DNA of 9,220 nucleotides from Bacillota bacterium (GCA_012516115.1 JAAYXC010000346.1:1-9220), one strand, 5' to 3'. Shown: positions 1 to 7,315, numbered from the stretch's first letter. Notes: a model not told the origin generated them from the sequence alone. Numbers and translations are program-made.

Positions 1-225
1 CGGGAGGGCGGCGGGGGGCCGGCGGAGAAGCCCCTGAAGGAAGAAGTCCAGTCTGCCCCGCATGCGGAGGGTGCCGTAGACGAGCTCCGTACAAAAAGCC
101 CGGTCCCGCGCGGAAAGCGAGGACCGGGCCAGGATGGAGGCCAAGGCCAAATTGGCGTAGGCCCCGTCGCGTTCGATCCGTAAAAGCGCGGCCAGGGCCG
201 CGCCGCGCGCCGTTTGCTCAATCAT
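1..225 (-). CDS. rsmB: 16S rRNA m5C967 methyltransferase RsmB (N-terminal 75 codons, runs off window)
   Basis: The ATG at 225-223 opens a frame that stays open to the window edge. It reads MIEQTARGAALAALLRIERD, followed by GAYANLALA and then RDRAFCTELVYGTLRMRGRLDF. This is the NusB-like RNA-binding domain that precedes the SAM-dependent methyltransferase domain in RsmB/Sun proteins; the motif RAFxTELVYGTLR with a following DF is typical. The family methylates C967 of 16S rRNA. The catalytic cysteines and SAM site lie outside the window. The start overlaps the end of the zinc-peptidase gene by 8 bp (GATGATTGA), and no strong Shine-Dalgarno is visible, so translational coupling to the upstream gene is likely. 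In B. subtilis rsmB follows fmt directly; here the peptidase gene sits between them. NusB itself is the main alternative, but the RDRAFCTELVYGTLR stretch and the fmt context favour RsmB. Confidence 0.85.
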   Translation of the reverse strand, partial: MIEQTARGAALAALLRIERDGAYANLALASILARSSLSARDRAFCTELVYGTLRMRGRLDFFLQGLLRRPPAALP

Positions 226-928
226 CCCGGCTGCCCCGCAAAAGCAGGAGCCGGAAGAGCCAGAGCAGAGAGACGGCGGTGGCGGCCAGATAGGTCAGGG
301 CCGCGGCCCGTAAGACTTCCCGCGCCCCTGCCAGCTCCTCCCCCGGCGTCAGCGCACCGCTCGCCTCGAGCATGGCCAGGGCACGCCCGCTGGCGTTGAA
401 CTCCACCGGGAGGGTGACGAGCTGGAATAAAACGGCGAAGGAGAAGAGCAAGATCCCGAGGTTCATGAGGAAGGTAGAACCGCCGAAGAGGAACCCGGCG
501 AAGAAGATGGGCAGGGCCAGGCTGGAGCCGAGGTTGGCCACGGGAAATAGGCTGTTCCGAAAGGCTAAGGCGGCATAGGCCTGGGCGTGCTGCAGGGCAT
601 GCCCCGTCTAATGCGCGGCCACGCCCAGGGCGGCCAGGGAGCGACCGTGGTAGACCTCGGGCGAAAGCCGCATCCTCCTCGTCCGTGGGTCGTAGTGGTC
701 CGTGAGTCGGCCCGGGACGAGCTCCACCGGCACATCGTGGAGGCCGTTCCGGTCAAGCAGTAACCTGGCCACCTGCGCGCCGGTCAGACCCGAGGCCGCC
801 GCCACCTGGCTAAAACGGGCAAAAGCCGTCTGTACCTTGATCTGAGCGTACATCGAAAAAGCAAAGGCCAGCAAAAGCAAGAACATCATCCGGCCGTCAA
901 GGCCGTAGAAACCGTAAGGAAAGAACAT
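218..928 (-). pseudogene. yugP: YugP-type membrane zinc metallopeptidase with an in-frame amber codon at the catalytic Glu
   Basis: One continuous frame of 236 residues plus stop (ATG 928-926, TGA 220-218) is interrupted only by TAG at 610-608, residue 107. The N-part begins MFFPYGFYGLDGR, has a membrane segment at about residues 14-28, a soluble stretch with LTDHYDPRTRRMRLSPEVY, and ends VAAH. After TAG the frame continues TGHALQHAQAYAALAFRNS and three more hydrophobic segments, including PVEFNAS with Glu176. In the family the motif is HE(V/T)GHALQHA, so the stop replaces exactly the catalytic Glu of the zinc-binding HExxH; Glu in the EFNAS motif is the likely third ligand. The length fits neutral zinc metallopeptidases of the YugP family (Pfam Zn_peptidase_2), membrane proteins of poorly known function. 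A GGGGGGAG Shine-Dalgarno precedes the start. A downstream GTG at 541 lacks a ribosome site. As given, only a 106-residue fragment without the active site would be made. The cause (error, mutation or readthrough) is open. Confidence 0.8.
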
Positions 929-1022
929 CCAGACTCCCCCCTCTAGCTAAATTCAGGATGACCTCGATAATGGTCGGCACGAAGCGAAGGGTACACCGGC
1001 GGAAAACGGGTACAAGGCGGGA

Positions 1023-1037
1023 ATTATAGTTATTATC
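1023..1037 (-). promoter_or_regulatory. Possible -10 elements overlapping the end of fmt
   Basis: On the minus strand the fmt stop region reads TTTTGGGATAATAACTATAA followed by T. It holds TATAAT (1028-1023) and a TGnGATAAT extended -10-like element (GATAAT 1037-1032). No good -35 hexamer lies 16-18 nt upstream of either. The elements could give the peptidase-rsmB pair its own promoter inside the operon. The 104-bp fmt-peptidase gap (929-1032) shows no gene and no convincing terminator. AT-rich sequence at a stop codon can produce such matches by chance. Confidence 0.25.
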
Positions 1038-1974
1038 CCAAAACCACCCCCGGCGTCAGTCGGTAACCCCTGGCGTAATCGGCGGCGGCCATGACCCGGC
1101 CGCCCGCCGGTTTGAGTCGTACCAGGCGGAGGACCCCGCGGCCGGTGGCTACCAGAATGCCTTCGCCTTCGACCGCCAGGACCGTCCCCGGCGGATGGTC
1201 TTCGCCCTCCGGCCTGGCCAGAGCCGCCTCTACGATCTGTAAACGTTGCGCGCCGTGGAAGGTTTCCGCCAGCGGCTTCGGGGCCAGCGCCCTGACCAGG
1301 TTATGAAGGCGTGCGGCGGGCCACCGCCAGTCGATCCGCATCTCCTCGGGCCGGATCTTCGGAGCCCGGGTGGCCGCGGCCTCGTCTTGGGGCCGGGGTG
1401 AGATCCGCCCTTCGGCCAGCGCGGCCAGGGTCTCCACCAGAAGCTCCGCCCCCACGACGGCGAGCCGGTCGTGAAGCGTTCCGGCGTTATCGTCCGGCCG
1501 GATCTCCACCACCCGCTGGCTTAAAAGAGGTCCGGTGTCCCAGCCCTCGTCCAGCTGCATGATGGTGACCCCGGTCACCTCATCCCCGTTCATTAACGCC
1601 CGCTGGATGGGTGCCGCCCCCCGGTAACGTGGCAGGAGCGAGGCATGGACGTTAAGGCAGCCGAAACGTGGCAACGAGAGGAGCCAGCCCGGGATCTTCT
1701 GACCGAAGGCCACCACGATGACCGCCTCCGGCGCGATCTCCTCCAGGCGGCGGCGCAGCGTCGTCTCTTCCATCCCCTCCGGCTGGACGACCGGCAGGTC
1801 CAGGGAAAGGGCCTCTTCCTTCACCACCGGGGCGTTGAGCTTCAATCCGCGGCCGGCGGGCCGGTCCGGCTGGGTAATGACCAGGACGAGCTCGTGGCCG
1901 GCCCGGTGGAGGGCCAAAAGGCTGGGACAGGCGAACTCCGGGGTTCCGGCAAAGACCAGTCGCATTTTCTTCAT
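1033..1974 (-). CDS. fmt: Methionyl-tRNA formyltransferase
   Basis: The 313-residue protein transfers a formyl group from 10-formyl-tetrahydrofolate to the methionine on initiator tRNA in the cytoplasm. The N-terminal Rossmann-like domain starts VFAGTPEFA (residues 7-15) and carries QPDRPAGRG (35-43). The catalytic block is NVHASLLPRYRGAAPIQRAL with Asn108 and His110, followed by GVTIMQLDEGWDTGPLL with Asp146; these match the Asn-His-Asp catalytic set of E. coli Fmt (106, 108, 144). The C-terminal part (about 205-313) is the OB-like tRNA-binding domain. Length is normal for the family. The start ATG at 1974 overlaps the def stop as ATGA, so the two genes are coupled; an internal ATG at 1965 is a possible alternative. 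The stop is TAA. Fmt works with the adjacent deformylase: one adds and the other removes the formyl group. Confidence 0.97.
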   Translation of the reverse strand: MKKMRLVFAGTPEFACPSLLALHRAGHELVLVITQPDRPAGRGLKLNAPVVKEEALSLDLPVVQPEGMEETTLRRRLEEIAPEAVIVVAFGQKIPGWLLSLPRFGCLNVHASLLPRYRGAAPIQRALMNGDEVTGVTIMQLDEGWDTGPLLSQRVVEIRPDDNAGTLHDRLAVVGAELLVETLAALAEGRISPRPQDEAAATRAPKIRPEEMRIDWRWPAARLHNLVRALAPKPLAETFHGAQRLQIVEAALARPEGEDHPPGTVLAVEGEGILVATGRGVLRLVRLKPAGGRVMAAADYARGYRLTPGVVLG

Positions 1975-2426
1975 TCCCGCTCGACCTCTTCCTCGAGGCG
2001 GTCGATGAAGAGGATCCCGTCGAGGTGGTCGATCTCGTGCTGAATGGCCCGGGCGAAATAACCCTGGGCCTCGACCTTGATGGGCCGGCCCTCAGCATCG
2101 AGCCCCTTGGCGATGACCTTGGCCGCCCTGGTGACGTAACCGCTCCGGCCGGGGATCGAAAGACACCCCTCCACATCCCGGATCGCCCCCTCGGCCTTTA
2201 TGATCTCCGGATTGATCAGCGCCACCAGGCCCTGGCCCACATCGACCACGATTATCCGTTCCCCCACGTTGACCTGCGGCGCGGCCAGGCCCACGCCTTT
2301 GGCCTGGTACATCGTCTCGGCCATATCGCGGATGAGTTTCTGGACCCGTTTGGTGACCTTCACCACCGGCCTGGCTTTGCTCCGGAGCACCGGATGACCC
2401 AGCGTCACGATGGGCAGGACGGCCAT
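1971..2426 (-). CDS. def: Peptide deformylase
   Basis: The 151-residue enzyme removes the formyl group from the N-terminal methionine of nascent proteins at the ribosome. All three family motifs are present: GVGLAAPQ (residues 44-51), EGCLS (86-90, metal ligand Cys88) and QHEIDH (129-134, metal ligands His130 and His134, catalytic Glu131). The N-terminus MAVLPIVTLGHPVLRSKA is typical. I chose the ATG at 2426 because a full AAGGAGG Shine-Dalgarno lies 7 nt upstream; the longer frame from 2483 would add 19 residues not seen in the family and run into priA. The acidic C-terminus (RLEEEVERE) is short, as in class I or Gram-positive-like short forms. The gene lies 28 bp after priA and overlaps fmt by 4 bp. 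Confidence 0.97.
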   Translation of the reverse strand: MAVLPIVTLGHPVLRSKARPVVKVTKRVQKLIRDMAETMYQAKGVGLAAPQVNVGERIIVVDVGQGLVALINPEIIKAEGAIRDVEGCLSIPGRSGYVTRAAKVIAKGLDAEGRPIKVEAQGYFARAIQHEIDHLDGILFIDRLEEEVERE

Positions 2427-2433
2427 GGGTTCG

Positions 2434-2440
2434 CCTCCTT
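2434..2440 (-). promoter_or_regulatory. Shine-Dalgarno of def, decides the start
   Basis: AAGGAGG on the minus strand, 7 nt before the ATG at 2426. It is a perfect anti-SD match in the short priA-def gap and fixes the def start against the longer in-frame candidate at 2483. Confidence 0.85.
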
Positions 2441-2454
2441 CCGTTTTGCCTGGA

Positions 2455-4901
2455 TCATAGCACTGTGCCAGGATCCACGTCAAGCACGAGGGAAAAGTCG
2501 GTCCCCCTCCGGCCGGCCCGGAAGCGGGCCACCTCCTCCCGGAGGACCGGGCCTACTTCCATTACCGAGGGGGTCTTAATAAGGATATGGAGCCGATAAC
2601 GATCCTCGACCTTCTTCACCAGGGCGGCCGCGGGCCCCAAGATTTTCGCCGGGGCCAAAACGGACCGGAGCCGCCCGGCCAGTTCCTCCGCCGCCCGCCA
2701 GAGGGGCCCTTCTTCCCGACCGCTCATTCCGAGACGGACGAGCTCGACGAAAGGCGGATACTCCGCCGCTTCCCGCACGGCCCGTTCTTGCCGGTAAAAA
2801 CGGTGATAGTCGTGGTCCACGGCGCAAGCGATGCTGTAGTGCTCGGGATTATAGGTCTGGAAGATCACCCGGCCGGGGATCTCGCCCCGACCCGCCCGGC
2901 CGGCCACCTGGGTAAGCAGTTGAAAAGTCCGCTCCGCGGCACGGAAGTCCGGCCGGTTGAGACTGGCATCGGCGGCCACCACGCCCACCAGGGTCACCCG
3001 GGGCAGATCGAGCCCCTTGGCCACCATCTGCGTGCCCACCAGGATATCGATCTCCCCGGTTAGCATGGCCCGGTAAAGCTCCTGATGGGCGCCCTTGCGG
3101 GCGGTGGCGTCCTGATCCATCCGCGCCACCCGCGCCCTGGGGAAAAGGGCGGCCACTTCTTCACAGAGCCGCTCGGTGCCGAGGCCGAAGTAACGGATGT
3201 AACGACCGCGACACTTCGGACAGGTGTCCGGTACCGGCCGGGAATAACCGCAGTAGTGGCAGAGTAGCGCCGTGGCGCCTCGATGGTAGGTCAAGGAGAC
3301 ATCGCAGTGGGGGCAACGGAGGGCATGACCGCACTCCCGGCAGAGGACGAAAGTGGCATAACCCCGGCGGTTCAAAAGAAGGATGGCCTGTTCCCCCGCG
3401 GCGAGACAGTCGGCCAGGGCCGCGCGGAGTCGGCGACTTAGGGCCCCCAGGTGTCGTTGACGGAGCGCTTCGCGCAGGTCCACCAGTTCCACCCGGGGGA
3501 GGGCCCGTCCGCCGGGTCGCTCCGGTAGGGGGAAATAAACCACCTCGCCCCGCTCATAGGCGGCCATGGCCTCCAGCGACGGCGTGGCCGAGCCCATGAT
3601 GAAAACCGCTCCCGTCCGGCGAGCCAATTCCGCGGCGACCGTGCGCGCATGGTACCTCACGCCGTCTTCCTGCTTATAAGAATGGTCGTGTTCCTCGTCA
3701 AGGATCACCACTCCTGGATCCGGGAGGGGGACGAAGAGGGCCGAACGCGGACCGACCACCACCCGGGCCTCCCCGGCTTTGATCCTCTCCCACTCGTCGT
3801 AACGTTCGCCCGGGCCGAGGCGGCTATGGATGACGGCTACCTGCTCGCCGAAACGGGCCACCACCCGTTCCACCGTCTGGGGCGTGAGCCCGATCTCCGG
3901 GACGAGGAAGAGTCCGGTCCGGCCGGCGGTCAAGGCTAAAGCGATGGCCTGGAGGTAGACCTCGGTCTTGCCGCTGCCGGTCACCCCGTGGAGGAGCATG
4001 GCCCCACCTTTTCCCATCCGCCCCCGGATCCAGGCCACCGCCGCCGCTTGCCCCGGCGTAAGCGTAAAGAGGGACGTGGCGACCGTCGTCCGGCGTTCCA
4101 GGGGTACGCGGCGCACGATCCTCTCCTCCGGCACCAGGCAACCGTTGGCCACCAGCCGGTCGAGGACGCCCCGCCCCACCCCGCAGGCGGCCAGGATCTC
4201 GCTGCGGGTGGCGGCCCGCTCGGGCCGCGCGGCCAGAAAAGAGACGACCTGCGCCTGTTTGGGGGTCAGATCCACGGTGGTTTCCCGGAGAGACGTAAAA
4301 AAGTGACCTGCCGTGCCGCCGGGCCGCTCCGCTGCCATGGTTCCCGCCAGACCAGATAACCCTCGCCGAGAAGGATCTCAAGGAGGCGGGAGAGAGCGCC
4401 GAGCCCTTCCCGGATGGTTTCCGGGGCGCGATCTCGCGCGGCCAAAGGGGCTAAAACCGTCAGGACCCGTTCCCGATCCTCCGGCGGAAGGATGAACCGC
4501 TCCAACCGTTGGCGGAACCGGGGCCAGGGAACGGCCAGATGCAGGAGACGCTTTCTTTTCCGTGGCGTTCCCGGCGGGAGAAAGAGCCGATAGGTCTCGC
4601 TGCGCAGGGCGAGGTAACGGGCGGCCAGCCATTCGGCCAGGACGGCCCGGAAGCCTCCTACCACCGGTTCCGGATCGAGGACGGACGCCACCTGGCGAAG
4701 CTCGGTGGTGGATGGAACCGGAACGTCCAGGGCCAAGACGATTCCGGCGCTCCGCCTTCCCCGGAAAGGGACCACCACCCGACAACCGGGAACTACTTCC
4801 GGCGCCAGAGAGGACGGGAGAAGATAGGTGAGCAGATGATCCTCCCCGCCCGGCGCTTCCTCCAGCAAGACGAGAACCGTCCGTTCACCCGTCGAGTGCA
4901 T
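2455..4901 (-). CDS. priA: Primosomal protein N' (replication restart helicase PriA), split by a -1 frameshift at a T6 slippery run
   Basis: PriA recognises stalled forks and reloads the replicative helicase. The gene is in two frames. The N-part (4901-4266, 211 residues) begins MHSTGERTVLVLLEEAPGG and holds the 3' DNA-binding domain (FDYLVP-like HLLTYLLP, then VVPFRGRRSAGIV). The C-part, in the -1 frame down to TGA at 2457-2455, holds a winged helix after LTPKQAQVV, Walker A GVTGSGKTE (Lys about 312), DEEH (about 402-405), GSATP, eight zinc-binding cysteines in CRECG/CPHC/CHYC/CPKC pairs (about 521-564), and the helicase motif QVAGRAGRG. Shifting -1 at TTTTTTA (4302-4296) joins VTFL to TSLRETTVDLTPKQ and gives 815 residues, normal for the family (B. 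subtilis about 805). A T7 run would also restore the frame. Start ATG 4901 overlaps coaBC by 17 bp; an upstream ATG at 4937 is less likely. No other lesion is seen, so function is probably retained or the run was misread. Confidence 0.88.
4296..4302 (-). other. T_TTT_TTA slippery heptamer at the priA frame junction
   Basis: Minus-strand TTTTTTA, phased as T TTT TTA in the upstream priA frame (TTT is codon 201, TTA codon 202). This is the X_XXY_YYZ pattern for -1 ribosomal slippage, and the same heptamer used by HIV-1 gag-pol. The zero frame ends 9 codons later at TGA (4268-4266). I see no convincing stem-loop 5-9 nt downstream and no clear SD-like stimulator 10-14 nt upstream. A homopolymer indel or transcriptional slippage is therefore equally possible. 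Confidence 0.6.
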
Positions 4902-6105
4902 CGAGACCGCGGCCGAGCCTGATCGCACGCACGGCATCGACGATGGCCCGAGCCACTTCCTCCTTGGGTAAAAGGGGAAGGCTCCGCATGGCGGAAGGAG
5001 TGAGAAGATGTACCCGGTCGGTCTCGCTCCCGAAACCGCTACCGGGTTCGGTCACGTCGTTGGCCACCACCAGATCGGCCCCTTTAGCCATGAGTTTCTC
5101 GCGGGCATTGGCCAAAAGGTCCTCCGTCTCGGCGGCGAAGATGACCAGGATCTGGCCCGGTCGTTTCCTTTTCCCCACCGTCGCCGCGATATCCTCGGTG
5201 GGGACGAGTTCCACCACCAACCGCTCCGTCCGACTGCGCTTGATCTTCTGCCCGGCCACCTCCACCGGCCGGAAATCGGCCGGGGCACCGGCCATCACCA
5301 CCACCGTGGCCTCCTCGGCCCGGGCCAGTACCGCCGCGGCCATCTCCGCCGTGGACTCGACCCTCACCACCTCCACCCCGGGCGGCGGCGGAACTTCCAC
5401 CGCTGCGGCCACCAGGGTCACCCTGGCTCCCCGCCGGGCAAAGGCCCGGGCCAAGGCCATGCCCATCCGGCCGCTGGAACGATTACCTAAAAAACGGACC
5501 GGGTCCAGGGCTTCCCTGGTCCCGCCGGCCGTGACCACCACCCGCTCCTCGCGGCAGTCGTCGGGTGAAAGGAGTTTCTCCATGGCGAAGACGATCTCTT
5601 CCAGGGGAGCCAGACGGCCCATGCCCACCGCCCCGCAGGCCAGCCGGCCTTCCGCCGGTCCCACCAGGACGATCCCCCGTTCGCGCAGGCGATCCAGATT
5701 GGCCCGGGTGACCGGATTTTCGTACATCCAGGTGTTCATGGCCGGAGCCATGAGGATCGGTTTGCGCGTCGCCAGGATGACCGAGGTGAGGAGATTATCG
5801 GCCAGGCCCATGGCTACCTTGGCGATGGTGTTGGCCGTGGCCGGGACGACCGCTACCAGGTCGGCCCGCTCGGCCAGGCCCACGTGCTGGATCTCGAATC
5901 GAGCCGGGGGAGCGAAGAGGTCCACCGCTACCGGCCGGCCGGTTAACTCCCGGAAAGTCAACGGGGTCACGAACTGGCAGGCGGCCGGGGTCATGACCAC
6001 TTCCACCGTGGCGCCCCGCTGGGTGAGGAAGCTCGCCAACTCCGCCGCCTTATAGGCGGCGATCCCGCCGGTAACGCCAAGGACGAGGGTCTTCTCCCTC
6101 CACAA
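4885..6105 (-). CDS. coaBC: Bifunctional phosphopantothenoylcysteine decarboxylase / phosphopantothenate-cysteine ligase
   Basis: The 406-residue fusion enzyme carries out two coenzyme A steps: CTP-dependent joining of 4'-phosphopantothenate to cysteine (CoaB), then FMN-dependent decarboxylation to 4'-phosphopantetheine (CoaC). The CoaC half shows GVTGGIAAYK (10-19), catalytic His74 in IQHVGLA, PAMNTWMYENP (121-131, Asn124) and the active-site lid cysteine Cys157 in LACGAVGMG. The CoaB half starts near 186 with VVVTAGGTREALDPVR, then FLGNRSSGRMG (205-215), AGAPADFRP (272-280), KIKR (287-290) and VANDV. The usual A-A-V-A-D of the ligase motif reads A-G-A-P-A-D here, a mild deviation. The start is TTG at 6105, preceded by GGCGGTGGCGGAGC; no ATG or GTG in frame fits better. 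It begins 14 nt after the U-tract of a terminator, so its transcription must come from readthrough or an unseen promoter. The stop TGA overlaps priA. Confidence 0.95.
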   Translation of the reverse strand: MWREKTLVLGVTGGIAAYKAAELASFLTQRGATVEVVMTPAACQFVTPLTFRELTGRPVAVDLFAPPARFEIQHVGLAERADLVAVVPATANTIAKVAMGLADNLLTSVILATRKPILMAPAMNTWMYENPVTRANLDRLRERGIVLVGPAEGRLACGAVGMGRLAPLEEIVFAMEKLLSPDDCREERVVVTAGGTREALDPVRFLGNRSSGRMGMALARAFARRGARVTLVAAAVEVPPPPGVEVVRVESTAEMAAAVLARAEEATVVVMAGAPADFRPVEVAGQKIKRSRTERLVVELVPTEDIAATVGKRKRPGQILVIFAAETEDLLANAREKLMAKGADLVVANDVTEPGSGFGSETDRVHLLTPSAMRSLPLLPKEEVARAIVDAVRAIRLGRGLDALDG

Positions 6106-6119
6106 GCTCCGCCACCGCC

Positions 6120-6156
6120 AAAAAAAGTTCTCAGAATCCGGACGGATCCTGAGAAC
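6120..6156 (-). terminator. Rho-independent terminator or attenuator after rpoZ
   Basis: On the minus strand a 14-bp stem (GTTCTCAGGATCCG pairing with CGGATTCTGAGAAC, one G-U pair, arms 6156-6143 and 6140-6127, 2-nt nominal loop) is followed directly by T7 (6126-6120). It lies 27 nt after the rpoZ stop. It should end the yicC-rpoZ transcript, or act as a partial terminator lowering expression of coaBC and the genes beyond. A 12-codon frame (ATG 6169 to TGA 6131, MKERGSQDPSGF) spans the stem but has no ribosome site. Confidence 0.9.
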
Positions 6157-6183
6157 CTCGTTCTTTCATGCCGGGCCGCCGGA

Positions 6184-6390
6184 CTACTTGAGTCCGCCGC
6201 GCGATCGTTCATACTTTAACTTCCCGGCCCGGATCTCCTCCAGGGCGAGGCTCACCGGTTTTAGGAGTCTACCCTCGGGATCGGGCGAGGTCGTCTCCAG
6301 CATCTGGCGGGCCCGTTTGGCCGCAGCCACGACGAGAGTATACCGGCTATCCACCTGAGACAAAAGTTCATCCAAAGGAGGGTTGATCAT
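6184..6390 (-). CDS. rpoZ: DNA-directed RNA polymerase omega subunit
   Basis: The 68-residue protein MINPPLDELLSQVDSRYTLV matches the Firmicute omega N-terminus. AAAKRARQM follows (residues 22-30), then KPVSLALEEIRAGKLKYE near the C-terminus. Omega clamps the C-terminus of beta-prime and helps RNA polymerase assembly. Length matches short Gram-positive omegas. The ATG at 6390 overlaps the gmk stop as ATGA; GGACGGGA or the more distant GGGGAGG may serve as ribosome site. The stop is TAG, showing that amber is an ordinary stop codon in this organism. A strong terminator follows. Confidence 0.96.
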   Translation of the reverse strand: MINPPLDELLSQVDSRYTLVVAAAKRARQMLETTSPDPEGRLLKPVSLALEEIRAGKLKYERSRGGLK

Positions 6391-7025
6391 TCCCGTCCAT
6401 TGACCTCCCCTTGTCGGAGCATGGCCGCAAGTCCGGCCAGATCGCGGCGGCGAGTGGAACAGGCCTCCGCCACCATGATGCTCCAGATGGTTTCGCTCGC
6501 TTCTTTGACGTCCCGGTTGACGACGACATAATCATAACTCTCCATGGCCTGGATTTCAAGTTCCGCTTGGGACAGACGCTTCTCGATCTCTCCGGCCGAG
6601 TCCGTACCGCGCGCCAACAACCTCTGGCGTAAAGCGGCGAGCGAAGGAGGTAAAAGAAAGATCAAAACCGCCTCCGGCTTCTTTTTACGCACGGAAAGTG
6701 CGCCGTTAATATCCAGGTCCAAAAGCACGTTTTTCTTTTGTGCCTGCATCTCCTCGATAAACCGACGTGGCGTGCCGTAATAATGCCCGTAAACCTCGGC
6801 CCATTCGAGGAATTCGCCGGCCGTTCGGGCGGCCGCGAACTCTTCCTCGCTAAGGAAGAAATAATCCCGGCCGTGAACTTCCCCGGGCCGGGGCGGCCTG
6901 GTGGTGGCGGAGACGGAATAAACCAGGCCGGGGTGACCGGCCAAGAGTTCCCGGAGAACCGTGTTCTTCCCGGCCCCTGAACACCCGGAGACGACGACCA
7001 ATAACCCTTCGCGGAGATACTCCAT
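6387..7025 (-). CDS. gmk: Guanylate kinase
   Basis: The 212-residue enzyme phosphorylates GMP to GDP with ATP. The P-loop is GCSGAGKNT (14-22); the more usual form is GPSGxGKGT or GPSGAGKST, so Cys15 and Asn21 are slightly unusual but the Lys20 and Thr22 positions are kept. The GMP-binding region carries SVSATTRPPRPGE (37-49) and DYFF (54-57), then FLEWAEVYGHYYGTP (72-86) and LLDLDINGA (101-109). The lid arginines are in the LRQRLLARGTDS region. Length is normal. The ATG at 7025 begins 6 nt after the remA stop; AGAGGA within the remA tail is a possible ribosome site. The C-terminus overlaps rpoZ. The product also sets the GDP/GTP pool used in stringent control. Confidence 0.97.
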   Translation of the reverse strand: MEYLREGLLVVVSGCSGAGKNTVLRELLAGHPGLVYSVSATTRPPRPGEVHGRDYFFLSEEEFAAARTAGEFLEWAEVYGHYYGTPRRFIEEMQAQKKNVLLDLDINGALSVRKKKPEAVLIFLLPPSLAALRQRLLARGTDSAGEIEKRLSQAELEIQAMESYDYVVVNRDVKEASETIWSIMVAEACSTRRRDLAGLAAMLRQGEVNGRE

Positions 7026-7031
7026 CTTTCT

Positions 7032-7298
7032 TTAATCCTCTGGATCGACCGCAGGCTCCTTTGAATTCAGCCGGTGGGCTACCGTCTCGGGCTGCACGGC
7101 CGAAAGAATCACGTGATCGCTATCGGCGATGATCACCGCCCGCGTGCGCCGACCATAGGTGGCATCGATCAACATACCCCGTTCGCGGCTTTCCTGGATG
7201 ATCCGCTTGATGGGGGCCGATTCGGGGCTCACAATTGCCACGATCCTATTCGCTGCCACGATATTGCCAAATCCGATGTTGATGAGTTTTATCTCCAT
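7032..7298 (-). CDS. remA: RemA/YlzA family (DUF370) DNA-binding regulator
   Basis: The 88-residue protein reads MEIKLINIGFGNIVAANRIV, then SPESAPIKRIIQESRERGML, IDATYGRRTRAVIIADSDHV and ILSAVQPETVAHRL. It follows B. subtilis RemA, where the protein is an oligomeric DNA-binding activator of extracellular matrix operons and osmoprotection genes; Arg-rich GRRTRAV forms part of the DNA-binding surface in that family. The target genes in this organism cannot be inferred. The C-terminal tail after residue 80 (acidic, PAVDPED) varies in the family. The ATG at 7298 has AAGGAGG 10 nt upstream, lying in a perfect palindrome. Its place between mihF and gmk matches the conserved Firmicute order. Confidence 0.95.
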   Translation of the reverse strand: MEIKLINIGFGNIVAANRIVAIVSPESAPIKRIIQESRERGMLIDATYGRRTRAVIIADSDHVILSAVQPETVAHRLNSKEPAVDPED

Positions 7299-7302
7299 GT
7301 AT

Positions 7303-7315
7303 AAGGAGCCTCCTT
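7303..7315. repeat. Perfect palindrome AAGGAGCCTCCTT covering the remA ribosome site
   Basis: Six-base arms (AAGGAG and CTCCTT) flank one central base. On the minus strand the first arm plus centre is the AAGGAGG Shine-Dalgarno of remA, in the 24-bp mihF-remA gap. In RNA it could form a 4-bp AAGG/CCTT hairpin that partly hides the ribosome site. Whether this matters is inference. Confidence 0.5.

Noticed and set aside
608..610. Pyrrolysine insertion at the amber codon of the zinc peptidase
   Set aside because: TAG is the ordinary stop of yicC, mihF and rpoZ in the same window, and a lysine derivative in place of the HExxH glutamate would not restore catalysis. No Pyl genes are visible here.
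929..1032. Terminator or extra gene between fmt and the zinc peptidase
   Set aside because: Only a short GTACCC direct repeat is visible; no stem with a U-tract and no open frame with a ribosome site.
2427..2483. 19-residue N-terminal extension of def
   Set aside because: It overlaps priA, lacks a ribosome site, and a perfect Shine-Dalgarno precedes the internal ATG at 2426.
2025..2579. Plus-strand open frame (184 codons) opposite def and the end of priA
   Set aside because: It is antisense to recognised genes with all catalytic motifs and has no plausible protein features of its own.
4902..4937. Longer priA start at 4937
   Set aside because: It would overlap coaBC by 53 bp and add 12 residues without resemblance to PriA; ATG 4901 gives a normal N-terminus.
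4943..6055. Long plus-strand open frame (370 codons) opposite coaBC
   Set aside because: It is Arg/Ser/Thr-rich with no domain, arises from GC-rich codon bias, and lies opposite a fully recognisable CoaBC.
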